64,000 bases of DNA from Paenibacillus bovis (GTDB lineage: Bacteria; Bacillota; Bacilli; Paenibacillales; Paenibacillaceae), in assembly GCF_001421015.2 (NCBI RefSeq), contig NZ_CP013023.1:4147501-4211500 (forward strand), given 5' to 3'. This document shows, one piece after another, positions 54,432-63,429 of this stretch. Position numbers and translations under genes: made by a program. Below the pieces are notes generated by a model. It was given only the letters and a program-made list of their open reading frames with translations. It searched no databases and was not told the origin of the DNA. How positions within the stretch are numbered: position 1 is the first letter of the stretch; every line of letters starts with the position of its first letter.

Positions 54432-55469
54432 TTAACGATTGCGCAGTGCGTGCAGCTCCTGCTCCATATCCTCTGGAATAGGCGCTTCAAATTCCATATA
54501 TTCACCTGTAGTCGGATGTTCGAATCCGAGGATGGCTGCATGCAGTGCCTGTCCTTTGACAAAAGAAGCTTTGGCACGGACGCGTCCATACATAGGATCA
54601 CCCACCAAGGGATGCTCAATAAACTTCATATGCACACGAATCTGGTGCGTACGCCCAGTCTCCAGACGCAGCTCGGCTACCGTGAAGTCACCAAAACGCT
54701 CGGTTACCGCGAAATGGGTCACTGCGCGCTTGCCATTGCGATCGGTTACTGTGAACATTTTGCGGTTCTGGGAAGCGCGGCCGATCGGCGCATCGATGGT
54801 ACCATGATCATGCTCGATATTGCCATGTACCAGTGCAATGTATTTGCGTGTAACGGTATGGTCTTTCAGTTGAGCAGATAGGGAAGCATGGGCTTTGTCA
54901 TTTTTGGCAGCCATCAGCAGTCCGCTGGTATCCTTGTCGATCCGATGTACAATGCCTGGACGCAGCTCGCCATTAATACCGGACAGATCGGTACAATGAT
55001 GCATCAGCGCATTCACCAGCGTACCCGAAGAATGTCCTGCTGCCGGATGAACAACCATTCCGCGTGCTTTGTTCACCACGATTACATCCGCGTCTTCATA
55101 TACAATATTCAATGGAATATCTTCCGGCTCAATCTCTACCGCCGACAGATCCGGTACACGTACTACAACTTGCTCGCCTTCTACCAGTTTGCGATTGGCT
55201 TTGACAGGCTGCTCATTCACAGTTACGTGACCGCCACTAATCCACTGCTGTACCTGGGACCGGGAAATGCCTTCCGGCAGACGATCTGCAATATATTTAT
55301 CGATACGTGCTTTGGCTTCATCGGCAGTTACTGTCCATTCCAGCACTTCCGCGCCTGCTTCTTCGCCGTCTTCCAGCATATCATCCATTTCCGCTGTTAT
55401 TTCCAGCGTATCCATCTCTTCTGTTGTTTCCAGACCCTCGGTCTGATTATGATTGTCCTGCTTGCTCAC
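54432..55469 (-). CDS. rluD: RluA/RluD family pseudouridine synthase
   Basis: Turns uridine into pseudouridine in 23S rRNA or another RNA. After an acidic tail of 42 residues, which is unusual, comes an S4 domain (ARIDKYIADRLPEGISRSQV) and then the catalytic domain with Asp178 in HRIDKDTSG. RTHQIRVHMKF and HPLVGDPMYG are conserved near the C-terminus. It has 345 residues against the usual 300-320; the acidic tail accounts for the excess. The start is GTG, directly after the lspA stop (no gap), with AGGAGA 8-9 nt upstream. It corresponds to B. subtilis ylyB. Confidence 0.93.
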   Translation of the reverse strand: MSKQDNHNQTEGLETTEEMDTLEITAEMDDMLEDGEEAGAEVLEWTVTADEAKARIDKYIADRLPEGISRSQVQQWISGGHVTVNEQPVKANRKLVEGEQVVVRVPDLSAVEIEPEDIPLNIVYEDADVIVVNKARGMVVHPAAGHSSGTLVNALMHHCTDLSGINGELRPGIVHRIDKDTSGLLMAAKNDKAHASLSAQLKDHTVTRKYIALVHGNIEHDHGTIDAPIGRASQNRKMFTVTDRNGKRAVTHFAVTERFGDFTVAELRLETGRTHQIRVHMKFIEHPLVGDPMYGRVRAKASFVKGQALHAAILGFEHPTTGEYMEFEAPIPEDMEQELHALRNR

Positions 55470-55961
55470 TTATACATTCTCCTCTTCCTGATTAACAGGC
55501 TGTTTCTTCTCGCGGATCATATCCAGCAGCGCGTCCAGAATAATGAGCGCCACACCGACAACAATACAGGAATCCGCTACATTAAAGATCGGGAAGGTGT
55601 AACTTCCAAAGTTAAACTGAAAGAAATCGACGACTTCACCCATACGTGCACGATCTATAAAATTGCCGACCGCTCCGCCAAGCACAAGCGACAATGCCAA
55701 AGGCAACAGCTTATCCGGACGTGATTTCACCTTTTGGATATACCATACGATCGCAGCTACAACGACAATAGTAATAACGATAAAAAACCAGCGCTGATTT
55801 TGCAAAATACCAAAAGCAGCACCCTGATTACGATGTGATGTAATCAGGAAAAAGTCACCGATTACCGGAATTTGTTCTCTTAGCTCCATTCGTGTGGCCA
55901 CAAAGTATTTGCTGATCTGGTCGATAATAATAGCCACGAGCGCAATTACATAATAGATCAC
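55470..55961 (-). CDS. lspA: Signal peptidase II (lipoprotein signal peptidase)
   Basis: Membrane aspartic protease that cuts signal peptides from lipoproteins such as the YdhK-like one in this window. Four membrane segments. The catalytic aspartates are in GNFIDRARMGEVVDF and FNVADSCI; ITSHRNQGAAFGIL is also conserved. GTG 55961, with GGAGG 6 nt upstream, is the best start (163 residues); ATG 55967 lies directly after the GGAGG. It is followed by rluD with no gap. The 290 nt upstream to the next terminator hold no gene; in B. subtilis a small gene (ylyA) lies between ileS and lspA. Confidence 0.95.
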   Translation of the reverse strand: MIYYVIALVAIIIDQISKYFVATRMELREQIPVIGDFFLITSHRNQGAAFGILQNQRWFFIVITIVVVAAIVWYIQKVKSRPDKLLPLALSLVLGGAVGNFIDRARMGEVVDFFQFNFGSYTFPIFNVADSCIVVGVALIILDALLDMIREKKQPVNQEEENV

Positions 55962-56257
55962 GTTCATCCTCCACCCTGTTTGTTCAATCCCTGTGCCGGC
56001 GGCAGCGGATATTAACTATCATTTTGTCCGTTTGCATCATGAACACAGCTTTTCCTATTGTAGCATAGGGAGAAATGATGCGTCTATTGATCGACTGCAG
56101 ATCGGCTTAACATATAATAAGCCTCACGATTTTATGCTGGTTTCTTACAATCACACGAGTAAGCTTCAGTATTGTATTCATTTTACTTATGTTGGAGCAG
56201 TTATGCTTATTTTATATCCAGTTATATGATCTGTATGCATTTATATGTATAGTTATG

Positions 56258-56333
56258 AAAATCCCTCCTCGGGTTCCATAGGTATGCTATCCGCTAATAG
56301 CGTACCCATTTTTTGCGAGGAGGGATTTTTAGT
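56258..56333 (-). terminator. Terminator of ileS
   Basis: AATCCCTCCTCG and CGAGGAGGGATT form a 12-bp stem that encloses a further pairing of CGCTATTAGCGG. TTTTCAT follows on the minus strand, 73 nt after the ileS stop. Confidence 0.75.
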
Positions 56334-56405
56334 TATAGTACCTATTACTTGCGATATTAATCTATTACTCTATAACGTTCATTACATTTTAATGAGCATC
56401 ATGTA

Positions 56406-59400
56406 TCAGGAAATATGAATACCTGCTTTTTGACCAACCAGTTCTACTTGTTCCATGTTTTCCACTTCGCCAAATGTCACGTCGGTTACGAGTACATTCT
56501 CGCGCAGTACATGATCAAAAGCTTCGATTGCTCCGCGCAGTTCATCGCTCACATTCAGAGTAAGATGAACGTACTTCTCGATTGGCAGGTCGAGCTTTTT
56601 ACGATAATCCTGAACAGTACGCACCACTTCACGAACCCAGCCTTCCTGTTCCAGCTCAGGCGTGATATCCGTATTCAGTGCAACAGTCAGACCATAACCG
56701 GATGCAGAAGCAAAGCCGGATTTGGCTTTTTTCTCTACCAGCAATTCTTCACTCGTCACATGCAGTTCTTCACCTTCCGGAGAAGTAATATTCAGTACAC
56801 CGGCTGCGACTACTTTGCGAGTCTCTTCGGCAGACATCTCCTTGAAGAAATTCTGCAGGAAGCCTACGTTTTTACCGTATTTTTTACCGGCTACTTTCAG
56901 ATTCAGCTTGAAGCTGAAATCGACGAAGCCTGCATCGTCGTGCTCGGTACGGATGCCTTTGACGTTGATCTCGTCCTTGATGATCTCTTCGTAGGATGCC
57001 AGATCAAAGTCTTTGTCCAGCGATACGATCAGCTCGGACAGCGGCTGACGGTTTTTGATACCGGTCTCGTTACGTACGTTACGTGCCAGCTCAACAATAC
57101 GGCGTGCTGTCTCCATATCACGTTCCAGCTCCAGATCGACCAGTGACTCATTAACAACTGGATAATCTTCCATATGCACGCTCTCGCCACTGCTCAGGTT
57201 GAGATAGATATCTTCAGCCAGCATTGGTGTAAATGGAGCCACCAGCTTGGCAGTGGTCAGCAACACTTCGGTCAGTGTGCGGTAAGCATCCAGTTTGTCC
57301 GGAGTCAGTCCACTTCCCCAGAAACGGTCACGGGAACGACGGATATACCAGTTGCTCAGCTCATCTACAAAGCCTTCAATTGCTTTGGAAGAATTCAGGT
57401 AATCATTTACGGCAAGTGCTTTTTCCACCTGAACGATCAGGCTGTTCAGACGGGATACAATCCAGCGATCCAGCTTGTGTGCCGATGGTTGGAACGGATG
57501 CTCTGCCGGATCAAATCCATCGATCGTCGCATACAGCGTCAGGAACGCGTGAGTATTCACGAGTGTATCGATCATTTTGGATTTGGCTTCGCCGACGATG
57601 CTTTTGGAGAAACGTTTGCTGTTCCATGGTGCACTATCGGACAGCAGTGCCCAGCGGAATGCATCAGTACCATATTCTTCGATGACTTCCCAAGGATCGA
57701 TAACGTTACCTTTGGACTTGGACATTTTTTGTCCGTTCTCATCCAGTACGTGTCCGGTTGCCATAACCGCTTTGTATGGCGCTTTGCCGGTCATCAGAGT
57801 CGATACCGCCAGCAGGCTGTAGAACCAGCCGCGCGTCTGGTCGATCCCTTCACAGATCATATCGGCCGGATACTGCTGCTCGAAGGTCTCCATATTTTCA
57901 AAAGGATAATGCTGCTGGGCAAACGGCATCGAGCCGCTGTCGAACCATACATCGATGACTTCCGGTGTACGTTTCATTTCATACTCGCCGCAGGAGCTGC
58001 GAACTTTGATATCATCCACATATGGTTTATGCAGTTCCAGGTTCTCCGGTACATCACCGATCGCACGTTCACGCAGTTCAGCGATGCTGTGCGGTGCAAA
58101 CTGCTCACCGGTCTCCTCACATACCCATACGTTCAGCGGCGTACCCCAATAACGGTCACGGCTGATATTCCAGTCGACCAGATCTTCCAGGAATTTCCCG
58201 AAACGGCCTTCACGTACGTGTCCTGGATACCAGTTCACTTCGTTGTTGTTGGCGATCAGCTGATCCTTGATCGCTGTGGTCTGGATAAACCAGCTGTCCA
58301 TCGCGTAGTAGAGCAGCGGTGTATCACAGCGCCAGCAGAACGGATAGCTATGCTCGTATCTTTCTTTGCTGAACAGTCGTCCGTGTTCGGACAGGTAGCG
58401 GATAATATCCACATCACAATCTTTGACAAAACGTCCGGCAAAGTCCGTTACCGCGTCCACGAATTTACCTTCCAGATCAACCATATTTACAAAAGTAATT
58501 CCGTTTTCACGGCAGACACGATAGTCATCTTCACCATGAGCCGGCGCCATATGAACGATACCGGTACCACTTGCATCGGTAACGAAGCCTGCACCCAGGA
58601 TGATATTCGCTTTTTCCGCTTTGATATAGTTAAACGGAGGATCATACGTTTTGCCTACCAGATCAGAACCTGGCATAGTGCTGAGTACTTCATAGTCGCC
58701 TTTGCTGTCTTTCATAACCTCTTCAACAAGGTTTTTTGCCATGATGTAAACTTCGCCATTCTGGCTAACACGTGCATATTCCATATCAGGATTAACGGCC
58801 AGTGCCACGTGGGAAGGCAGTGTCCATGGAGTAGTTGTCCAGGCTACTACATATTCGCCACTGTCATCCAGCTTGAACTTGGCTGTTGCACTGAGGTCCT
58901 TAACGTCTTTGTATCCTTGCGCTACTTCATGAGAACTCAGCGTTGTCTGACAGGAAGGACAATAAGGACTTACACGATGTCCGCGATACATTAGTCCTTT
59001 GTCGTGAATGGTAGCGAGGTTATTCCACACGCTCTCGATATAGTTGTTATCGAGTGTGATATATGGATTGTCCATATCGGTCCAGTAGCCGATCGCTTCG
59101 GTCAGATCGCGCCATTGCTGCTCGTATTCAAATACGCTTGCTTTACATTCATTGATGAATTTCTCGACGCCGTAGTCTTCGATCTCCCATTTGTGGGAAA
59201 TGCCCAGCTTTTTCTGTACGCCCAGTTCTACCGGCAGACCGTGAGTATCCCAGCCTGCTTTACGTACAACGCGGTATCCCTTCATCGTATTGTAACGACC
59301 GATAAAGTCCTTGATTACCCGGCCGAGTACGTGACCAATATGGGGTTTACCGTTTGCAGTCGGCGGTCCTTCATAAAATACGAAGTTCGGCTTGCCTTCG

Positions 59401-59507
59401 CGGCTCTCGATGGAGCGTTGGAAAGTACGCTCGCTATTCCACTTATTCAGGATACGCAGGTCGCGTGCCCGTGCTTTTTCTTTGATATCCACTTTTTGCA
59501 TGTCCAT
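56406..59507 (-). CDS. ileS: Isoleucyl-tRNA synthetase, type 2 (IleS2-like)
   Basis: Charges tRNA-Ile in the cytoplasm. It has 1033 residues, longer than the 920 of the common type 1. HIGH is exact at residues 56-59 (PHIGHVLGR). KMSKS is at about residue 597 (GQKMSKSKGN). YEGPPTANGKPH and WDTHGLPVELGVQKKLGI resemble the eukaryotic-like type 2 enzymes, and the C-terminal zinc-knuckle of type 1 is not seen. Type 2 enzymes are known for low sensitivity to mupirocin. AAAGGATG lies 4-5 nt before the ATG. Controlled by a T-box leader; divIVA precedes it on the same strand. Confidence 0.95.
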   Translation of the reverse strand: MDMQKVDIKEKARARDLRILNKWNSERTFQRSIESREGKPNFVFYEGPPTANGKPHIGHVLGRVIKDFIGRYNTMKGYRVVRKAGWDTHGLPVELGVQKKLGISHKWEIEDYGVEKFINECKASVFEYEQQWRDLTEAIGYWTDMDNPYITLDNNYIESVWNNLATIHDKGLMYRGHRVSPYCPSCQTTLSSHEVAQGYKDVKDLSATAKFKLDDSGEYVVAWTTTPWTLPSHVALAVNPDMEYARVSQNGEVYIMAKNLVEEVMKDSKGDYEVLSTMPGSDLVGKTYDPPFNYIKAEKANIILGAGFVTDASGTGIVHMAPAHGEDDYRVCRENGITFVNMVDLEGKFVDAVTDFAGRFVKDCDVDIIRYLSEHGRLFSKERYEHSYPFCWRCDTPLLYYAMDSWFIQTTAIKDQLIANNNEVNWYPGHVREGRFGKFLEDLVDWNISRDRYWGTPLNVWVCEETGEQFAPHSIAELRERAIGDVPENLELHKPYVDDIKVRSSCGEYEMKRTPEVIDVWFDSGSMPFAQQHYPFENMETFEQQYPADMICEGIDQTRGWFYSLLAVSTLMTGKAPYKAVMATGHVLDENGQKMSKSKGNVIDPWEVIEEYGTDAFRWALLSDSAPWNSKRFSKSIVGEAKSKMIDTLVNTHAFLTLYATIDGFDPAEHPFQPSAHKLDRWIVSRLNSLIVQVEKALAVNDYLNSSKAIEGFVDELSNWYIRRSRDRFWGSGLTPDKLDAYRTLTEVLLTTAKLVAPFTPMLAEDIYLNLSSGESVHMEDYPVVNESLVDLELERDMETARRIVELARNVRNETGIKNRQPLSELIVSLDKDFDLASYEEIIKDEINVKGIRTEHDDAGFVDFSFKLNLKVAGKKYGKNVGFLQNFFKEMSAEETRKVVAAGVLNITSPEGEELHVTSEELLVEKKAKSGFASASGYGLTVALNTDITPELEQEGWVREVVRTVQDYRKKLDLPIEKYVHLTLNVSDELRGAIEAFDHVLRENVLVTDVTFGEVENMEQVELVGQKAGIHIS

Positions 59508-59613
59508 TTCATCCTTTCGATCTGTTCATTTTACTGCGATCTTCGGTCTGGTTATCTATACTGGCTGCTCATCTCGTGTACGTTCTCCGCTATAATCAGC
59601 CTGTTCCAGAACA

Positions 59614-59993
59614 TAAAAAAGCCCCATCCCAAAAAGGGACGAGGCTGCTCGCGTTACCACCCTTGTTCCACCTTATCTGTTTGCTTTCGAAGCTGAGAAT
59701 CTTTTCCTGGCCTACTGTACTTTTTTTTGGAAATCAGCCTGTAAAAGAGCTGAATCATCCATGAAATGTACTTGTGGCTGCAGAAATAAATCCCCACAGA
59801 TAAAATGACACTTGTACCCGCACTATACTATGCGGTGCCTTGTTAACGACAGGCAATCCGGCTTGGCTTACTGCAATTATGGTTCAGCCGCGCTTCTCCG
59901 GGGAGATTTTCCATAGCGCATTGTTCATTGGCTTGCACCTTCCGCCAACTCTCTGGGAACAATGACAGCCTGTACTGGCCCCATCACTGAATT
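59614..59993 (-). promoter_or_regulatory. T-box leader of ileS
   Basis: T-box core AGGGTGGTAACGCGAG at 59663-59648, followed by a terminator (AGCCTCGTCCC / GGGATGGGGCT) and T-run at 59614-59620. Stem I is marked by AGAGAGTTGGCGG and GGTGCAAGCCAA near 59957-59927. An ATC triplet at 59907-59905 is a candidate isoleucine specifier. Uncharged tRNA-Ile would allow read-through. Confidence 0.88.
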
Positions 59994-59998
59994 TATAA

Positions 59999-60026
59999 GT
60001 TATAGCAATGTATTCACTGTCACCAA
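59999..60026 (-). promoter_or_regulatory. Promoter of the ileS leader
   Basis: TTGGTG (60026-60021), a 16-nt spacer and TATAAC (60004-59999), preceded by TGC as an extended -10, just upstream of stem I of the T-box. Confidence 0.6.
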
Positions 60027-60137
60027 CTGTCTCCTCATTCTCGGGAACAGTCGGCTGTATACGGAACGGAATCCACATACAGGTATAAAATATTTATAGC
60101 GCTTCAGGCTGAAAATGTCAACCTGATCTTTGGCATA

Positions 60138-60734
60138 TTAGTACAGATCGCCGGAAGAACGGGACTCTTCTGCTTCACGATCTTCCAGACGCTCGCGTTC
60201 GCGATTCCATTGTTCGCGTTCACGCTCATTGCGCTCCTGACGCTCACTGCTCGTACGCTCCAATTCGCGGGTCTGGTTCTCCAGTGCATCCCAACCATCC
60301 TGGCTGAGCAGTTCCAGCTGCGCTTCGACCAGTGTGCGGAAACGGGTACGATAGATGGAAGCTTGCTTTTTGAGCTCTTCCACTTCCATCGAGACCTTGC
60401 GCGCTTTGGAAAGCGACTCGTTGATGATCCGGTCCGCATTTTTCTCGGATTCCTTGATGATCAGCTGCGCTTCTTTTTTGGCATTGTTTTTCACTTCATC
60501 TGCTGCTTCCTGCGCAACGATGATCGTTTTGCTGAGTGTCTCTTCCAGATTGGCGAAATGGTCCAGACGCTCCTGTACAGCCAGCAGCTGGTTTTGCAGG
60601 TCTTTGTTGTCGCGGATCATTCCCTCATAATCCTTGATCACCTGATCCAGGAACTCATTCACTTCGTCTTCGTCATAACCACGCAGCCGACGCGAGAACT
60701 CCTTATTATGTATATCCAGCGGGGTTAATGGCAT
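60138..60734 (-). CDS. divIVA: Cell-division and polarity protein DivIVA
   Basis: Coiled-coil protein that binds curved membrane at septa and poles and places division or sporulation partners. The N-terminal lipid-binding part reads PLTPLDIHNKEFSRRLRGYD. Two long coiled coils follow (about residues 25-60 and 70-140). The last 50 residues are rich in Arg, Glu and Ser (ERTSSERQERNEREREQW), longer than in many relatives. ATG 60734 with AGGAGG 8 nt upstream matches the usual MPLTP start. It ends 630 nt before ileS, and that gap holds the T-box. Confidence 0.95.
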   Translation of the reverse strand: MPLTPLDIHNKEFSRRLRGYDEDEVNEFLDQVIKDYEGMIRDNKDLQNQLLAVQERLDHFANLEETLSKTIIVAQEAADEVKNNAKKEAQLIIKESEKNADRIINESLSKARKVSMEVEELKKQASIYRTRFRTLVEAQLELLSQDGWDALENQTRELERTSSERQERNEREREQWNRERERLEDREAEESRSSGDLY

Positions 60735-60930
60735 AATAGACACCTCCTATAATATTCAGGCCGCTTAAATTGCCTCATTACTGCTATCATACTGTATTTC
60801 GGCAACGTTGAATATACTCTTGTGCCGAAAGACTGCATGTTAGCATAGATCAGCTGATACCGCCTGCTGCTTCATCCCGCTTTACGTTTTAGTAGTATCG
60901 GATGATTCGCACCATAGACCACAGCCGGGT

Positions 60931-60973
60931 ACAAAAAAACCGACCTGTATAGTGCATACGGTCCGTTTTTTGT
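60931..60973 (-). terminator. Terminator after ylmH
   Basis: ACCGACCTGTAT and ATACGGTCCGT pair with small mismatches around AGTGC; T-runs flank both sides. It separates the ylm cluster from divIVA. Otherwise the 356-nt spacer shows no feature I can name. Confidence 0.7.
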
Positions 60974-61090
60974 TACCCCTTCTGCCTGCTTATCCTTCTG
61001 TGAACTGCTCAGCATGTCTATCCCTCTGCAGCCAGCAAAAGTGTACTATCCGCCGATACGGTAAAACGTAAAAGAAAGACCTACTGTTTA

Positions 61091-61873
61091 TCACACAAAT
61101 TTGCCAATTTTGACTCGGTATCTTCCTTTTTTGGTTACTCCATCCAGCTCCAGTACCTTGAAACGGCCCATTCCCTGTACAGAGACCATATCCCCTTCTT
61201 TGAGAGGATGGGAAGGATCTTCTTCCGGCTTCCAGTTCACCCGGCAACGCCCTGCCTTGATCGGCACCAGAATCTTGCTCCGGCTCAGCCGGTACACATC
61301 ACTGGCAATGCCATCCAACCGCATGGAAGCAACAGTAAGTTCCATTGTCTGGATATCCGGTACAGCTGCCCGTAATGCTGCTGTCGGCAGCAGCTCGGTC
61401 ATCACATGCAGTCGATGAACCTGAGTCAGATGCAAATGCAGATAGGAAGCAATCTCCGAAGCCACGACAGTATGGCAGCCATCCTCCAGTACATGGATAT
61501 CTCCCACTTTACCGCGCTTGATACCAAGTCCTAGAATAGAACCCATATAGTCGCCATGCTCCAGTTCAGTGAACTTTTGGCCCTCGGGAGTGACCGATAA
61601 TACTTCCAATTGCATATCTTCCGATTCCAGATCCAGATAGTCCGGACCGATCAATGCCCGCTTGCGCTCGGCATGCGGTGAACCGCCTTCCAGACGCAGC
61701 TGAACATCCGGTTCTCTGGCAATCAGCGTAGACAGAATATATGCCTGTCTCGGATCCAGAAAATCGGTTAGTTTCTGCTCATGATAACGGGCTGCGTTAT
61801 GAACCCATTCCGCAGCCCGTTCTACAAACTCCCGCTCATCCGGATGAAAATGATGTTGAATATTACTATGCAT
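61091..61873 (-). CDS. ylmH: S4-domain RNA-binding protein YlmH
   Basis: Protein of 260 residues in the division gene cluster. The N-terminal half reads ERAAEWVHNAARYHEQKLTD FLD, the middle has LEVLSVTPEGQKFTELEHGD and ILGLGIKRGKVGDIHVLEDG, and the last 80 residues form an S4 domain (VASMRLDGIASDVYRLSRSK, then RCRVNWKPEEDPSHPLKEGD). In related bacteria YlmH acts on stalled ribosomes or at division sites. AAAGGTAG lies 10-12 nt before the ATG, a weak site. The gap from ylmG is 125 nt. Fourth of the pgeF-ylmE-sepF-ylmG-ylmH string; a terminator follows. Confidence 0.9.
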   Translation of the reverse strand: MHSNIQHHFHPDEREFVERAAEWVHNAARYHEQKLTDFLDPRQAYILSTLIAREPDVQLRLEGGSPHAERKRALIGPDYLDLESEDMQLEVLSVTPEGQKFTELEHGDYMGSILGLGIKRGKVGDIHVLEDGCHTVVASEIASYLHLHLTQVHRLHVMTELLPTAALRAAVPDIQTMELTVASMRLDGIASDVYRLSRSKILVPIKAGRCRVNWKPEEDPSHPLKEGDMVSVQGMGRFKVLELDGVTKKGRYRVKIGKFV

Positions 61874-61998
61874 GAGTGGTTACTACCTTTCATGGAATGA
61901 TCCTGCGATCGCTCCTGTACTTTTGACGACTATCATCGCCAATTTGTTATATCCTATGAATGTCGTGCATGTCTCCAACAGAAAAATAGCAATTCCTT

Positions 61999-62268
61999 TT
62001 AGGAGAACAGACTAATCAACAAATACTGTAATCCGCTAAATGCCAGATTCAGTACGAACAGCGCCACGATTGGCGAAATATCCAGTACCCCGCCGATCGG
62101 CGGAATAAAACGACGAAACGGCGCCAGATAAGGCTCCACCAGTCGTCCTAGCAGCTGTCCAAATGAACTTTCGCGTGCGCTTGGCAGCCAGGACAGCAGA
62201 ATATAGATAATAAGCATGTACGTATAAATTTGGTACAGATAGTATAATACCGTAAGAAGCGTACCCAA
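61999..62268 (-). CDS. ylmG: YggT/YlmG family membrane protein
   Basis: Small membrane protein of 89 residues with two hydrophobic segments (residues 4-27 and 64-86). The conserved stretch between them reads SFGQLLGRLVEPYLAPFRRF, then IPPIGGVLDISPIVALF, the YggT signature. Found next to sepF in most Gram-positive bacteria and thought to help in division or membrane-protein placement. The start is TTG 62268, with GAGGTGA 7 nt upstream overlapping the sepF stop, so the two are coupled. Confidence 0.9.
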   Translation of the reverse strand: MGTLLTVLYYLYQIYTYMLIIYILLSWLPSARESSFGQLLGRLVEPYLAPFRRFIPPIGGVLDISPIVALFVLNLAFSGLQYLLISLFS

Positions 62269-62275
62269 AGTCCTA

Positions 62276-62725
62276 TCACCTCATCTTGTTATAATCGAAA
62301 TCTTCACCAAGTATCTCCGCGATTGTGCCCTCAATCTCCACCGTATCCGGTGTGCACAGGAAAATGTTACCGCCGATCTTGGAAATGCTGCCGCCCAGTG
62401 CATAGACTGTTCCGCTCATAAAATCAATAATACGCAGCGCCTGATCTGTACGAACGCGCTGCAGATTAACTATGACTGAACGGTGCGAACGCAGATGATC
62501 TGCAATATCCTGCGCTTCGTCATAGCTGCGCGGCTCATTCAAAATGACTTTTACATTTTTTTGTGAATGAATACTAACGACATTGTTCGCTCTACTGTTC
62601 TTACGTAGATCGGACGGAGAAGTTTCACGAGGCTCATCATCTTCCTCAATAATCTGCTCGCGTTCTATAATTTCCTCTTCTTCCTGAAGCCCCAAAAAGT
62701 TCATAAAGCGATTCATTACACCCAT
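62276..62725 (-). CDS. sepF: Cell division protein SepF
   Basis: Binds FtsZ polymers and anchors them to the membrane through an N-terminal amphipathic helix (MNRFMNFLGL). After an acidic linker (residues 15-50) comes the SepF core: NVKVILNEPRSYDEAQDIAD, VIVNLQRV and GTVYALGGSISKIGGNIFLC, a fold that makes rings. It has 149 residues. GAGGAGG lies 6-7 nt before the ATG and overlaps the ylmE stop; the gap to ylmE is 2 nt. Confidence 0.95.
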   Translation of the reverse strand: MGVMNRFMNFLGLQEEEEIIEREQIIEEDDEPRETSPSDLRKNSRANNVVSIHSQKNVKVILNEPRSYDEAQDIADHLRSHRSVIVNLQRVRTDQALRIIDFMSGTVYALGGSISKIGGNIFLCTPDTVEIEGTIAEILGEDFDYNKMR

Positions 62726-62727
62726 CG

Positions 62728-63429
62728 TTAATCCTCCTCTTTACCCACCAGAATGGAGCCAAGGCGTACAAAGGTCGCCCCCTCCTCAATTGCTATCTCA
62801 AAGTCGCCCGACATGCCCATCGACAAATGCTCTATCGGTTGTTCCGTCAGCTTCTGTTCATTCAGCCGATCTCTCAGTTCACGAAGACCACGGAATACGG
62901 GACGTGTCTGTTCCGCATCGTCTACTTCGGGTGCCATCGTCATCAGTCCAACCACATTCAGATGCGGCATCTGCTGCAGGGATTCCAGAAAAGCGGGTGC
63001 CTCTTCCGCTGCGAGCCCATACTTGGACTCTTCACCGGAAATATTGATCTGTACAAATACATTGACATGGATACCCAGTTCAGCGGCCTTTTTTTCCAGT
63101 TCCTTGGCCAGTGACAAACGATCCAGAGAATGAATATATTGAAATTTGCCAATAACGTCTTTGACTTTGTTGGTCTGCAAATGACCGATAAAATGCCATA
63201 CACCGCGATCATGCAGTGCTTCCCATTTTGCCTGGGCATTCTGCCAGCGGTTTTCTCCCAGATGCATCAGTCCTGCATCCAGTACATCTGCTGTTTTTGC
63301 CAGCGATACGTACTTGGTTACAGCGACAACCCGAACTTCATCCGCGCTGCGATTGTTGTGCTCACAGACCGCCTGAATGCGCTGCTGCACATGAGCAATA
63401 CGTTCCTGTAGTCCCAATCTGTTGTTCAC
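62728..63429 (-). CDS. ylmE: YggS/YlmE family PLP-binding protein
   Basis: Protein of 233 residues that binds pyridoxal phosphate and helps keep vitamin B6 and amino acid pools in balance; no substrate reaction is known. The PLP lysine is in VVAVTKYVS near residue 39. HLGENRWQNAQAKW, WHFIGHLQTNK and the C-terminal SMGMSGDFEIAIEEG plus TFVRLGSILVG are the family signatures. The GTG start overlaps the pgeF stop (GTGA). A TTG four codons later has a better-spaced ATGGAG. It is followed by sepF after 2 nt. Confidence 0.93.
   Translation of the reverse strand: MNNRLGLQERIAHVQQRIQAVCEHNNRSADEVRVVAVTKYVSLAKTADVLDAGLMHLGENRWQNAQAKWEALHDRGVWHFIGHLQTNKVKDVIGKFQYIHSLDRLSLAKELEKKAAELGIHVNVFVQINISGEESKYGLAAEEAPAFLESLQQMPHLNVVGLMTMAPEVDDAEQTRPVFRGLRELRDRLNEQKLTEQPIEHLSMGMSGDFEIAIEEGATFVRLGSILVGKEED

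Noticed and set aside
57174..58994. Open plus-strand frame of 606 codons across ileS
   Set aside because: Antisense to ileS; no ribosome site, no domain; explained by codon bias of ileS.
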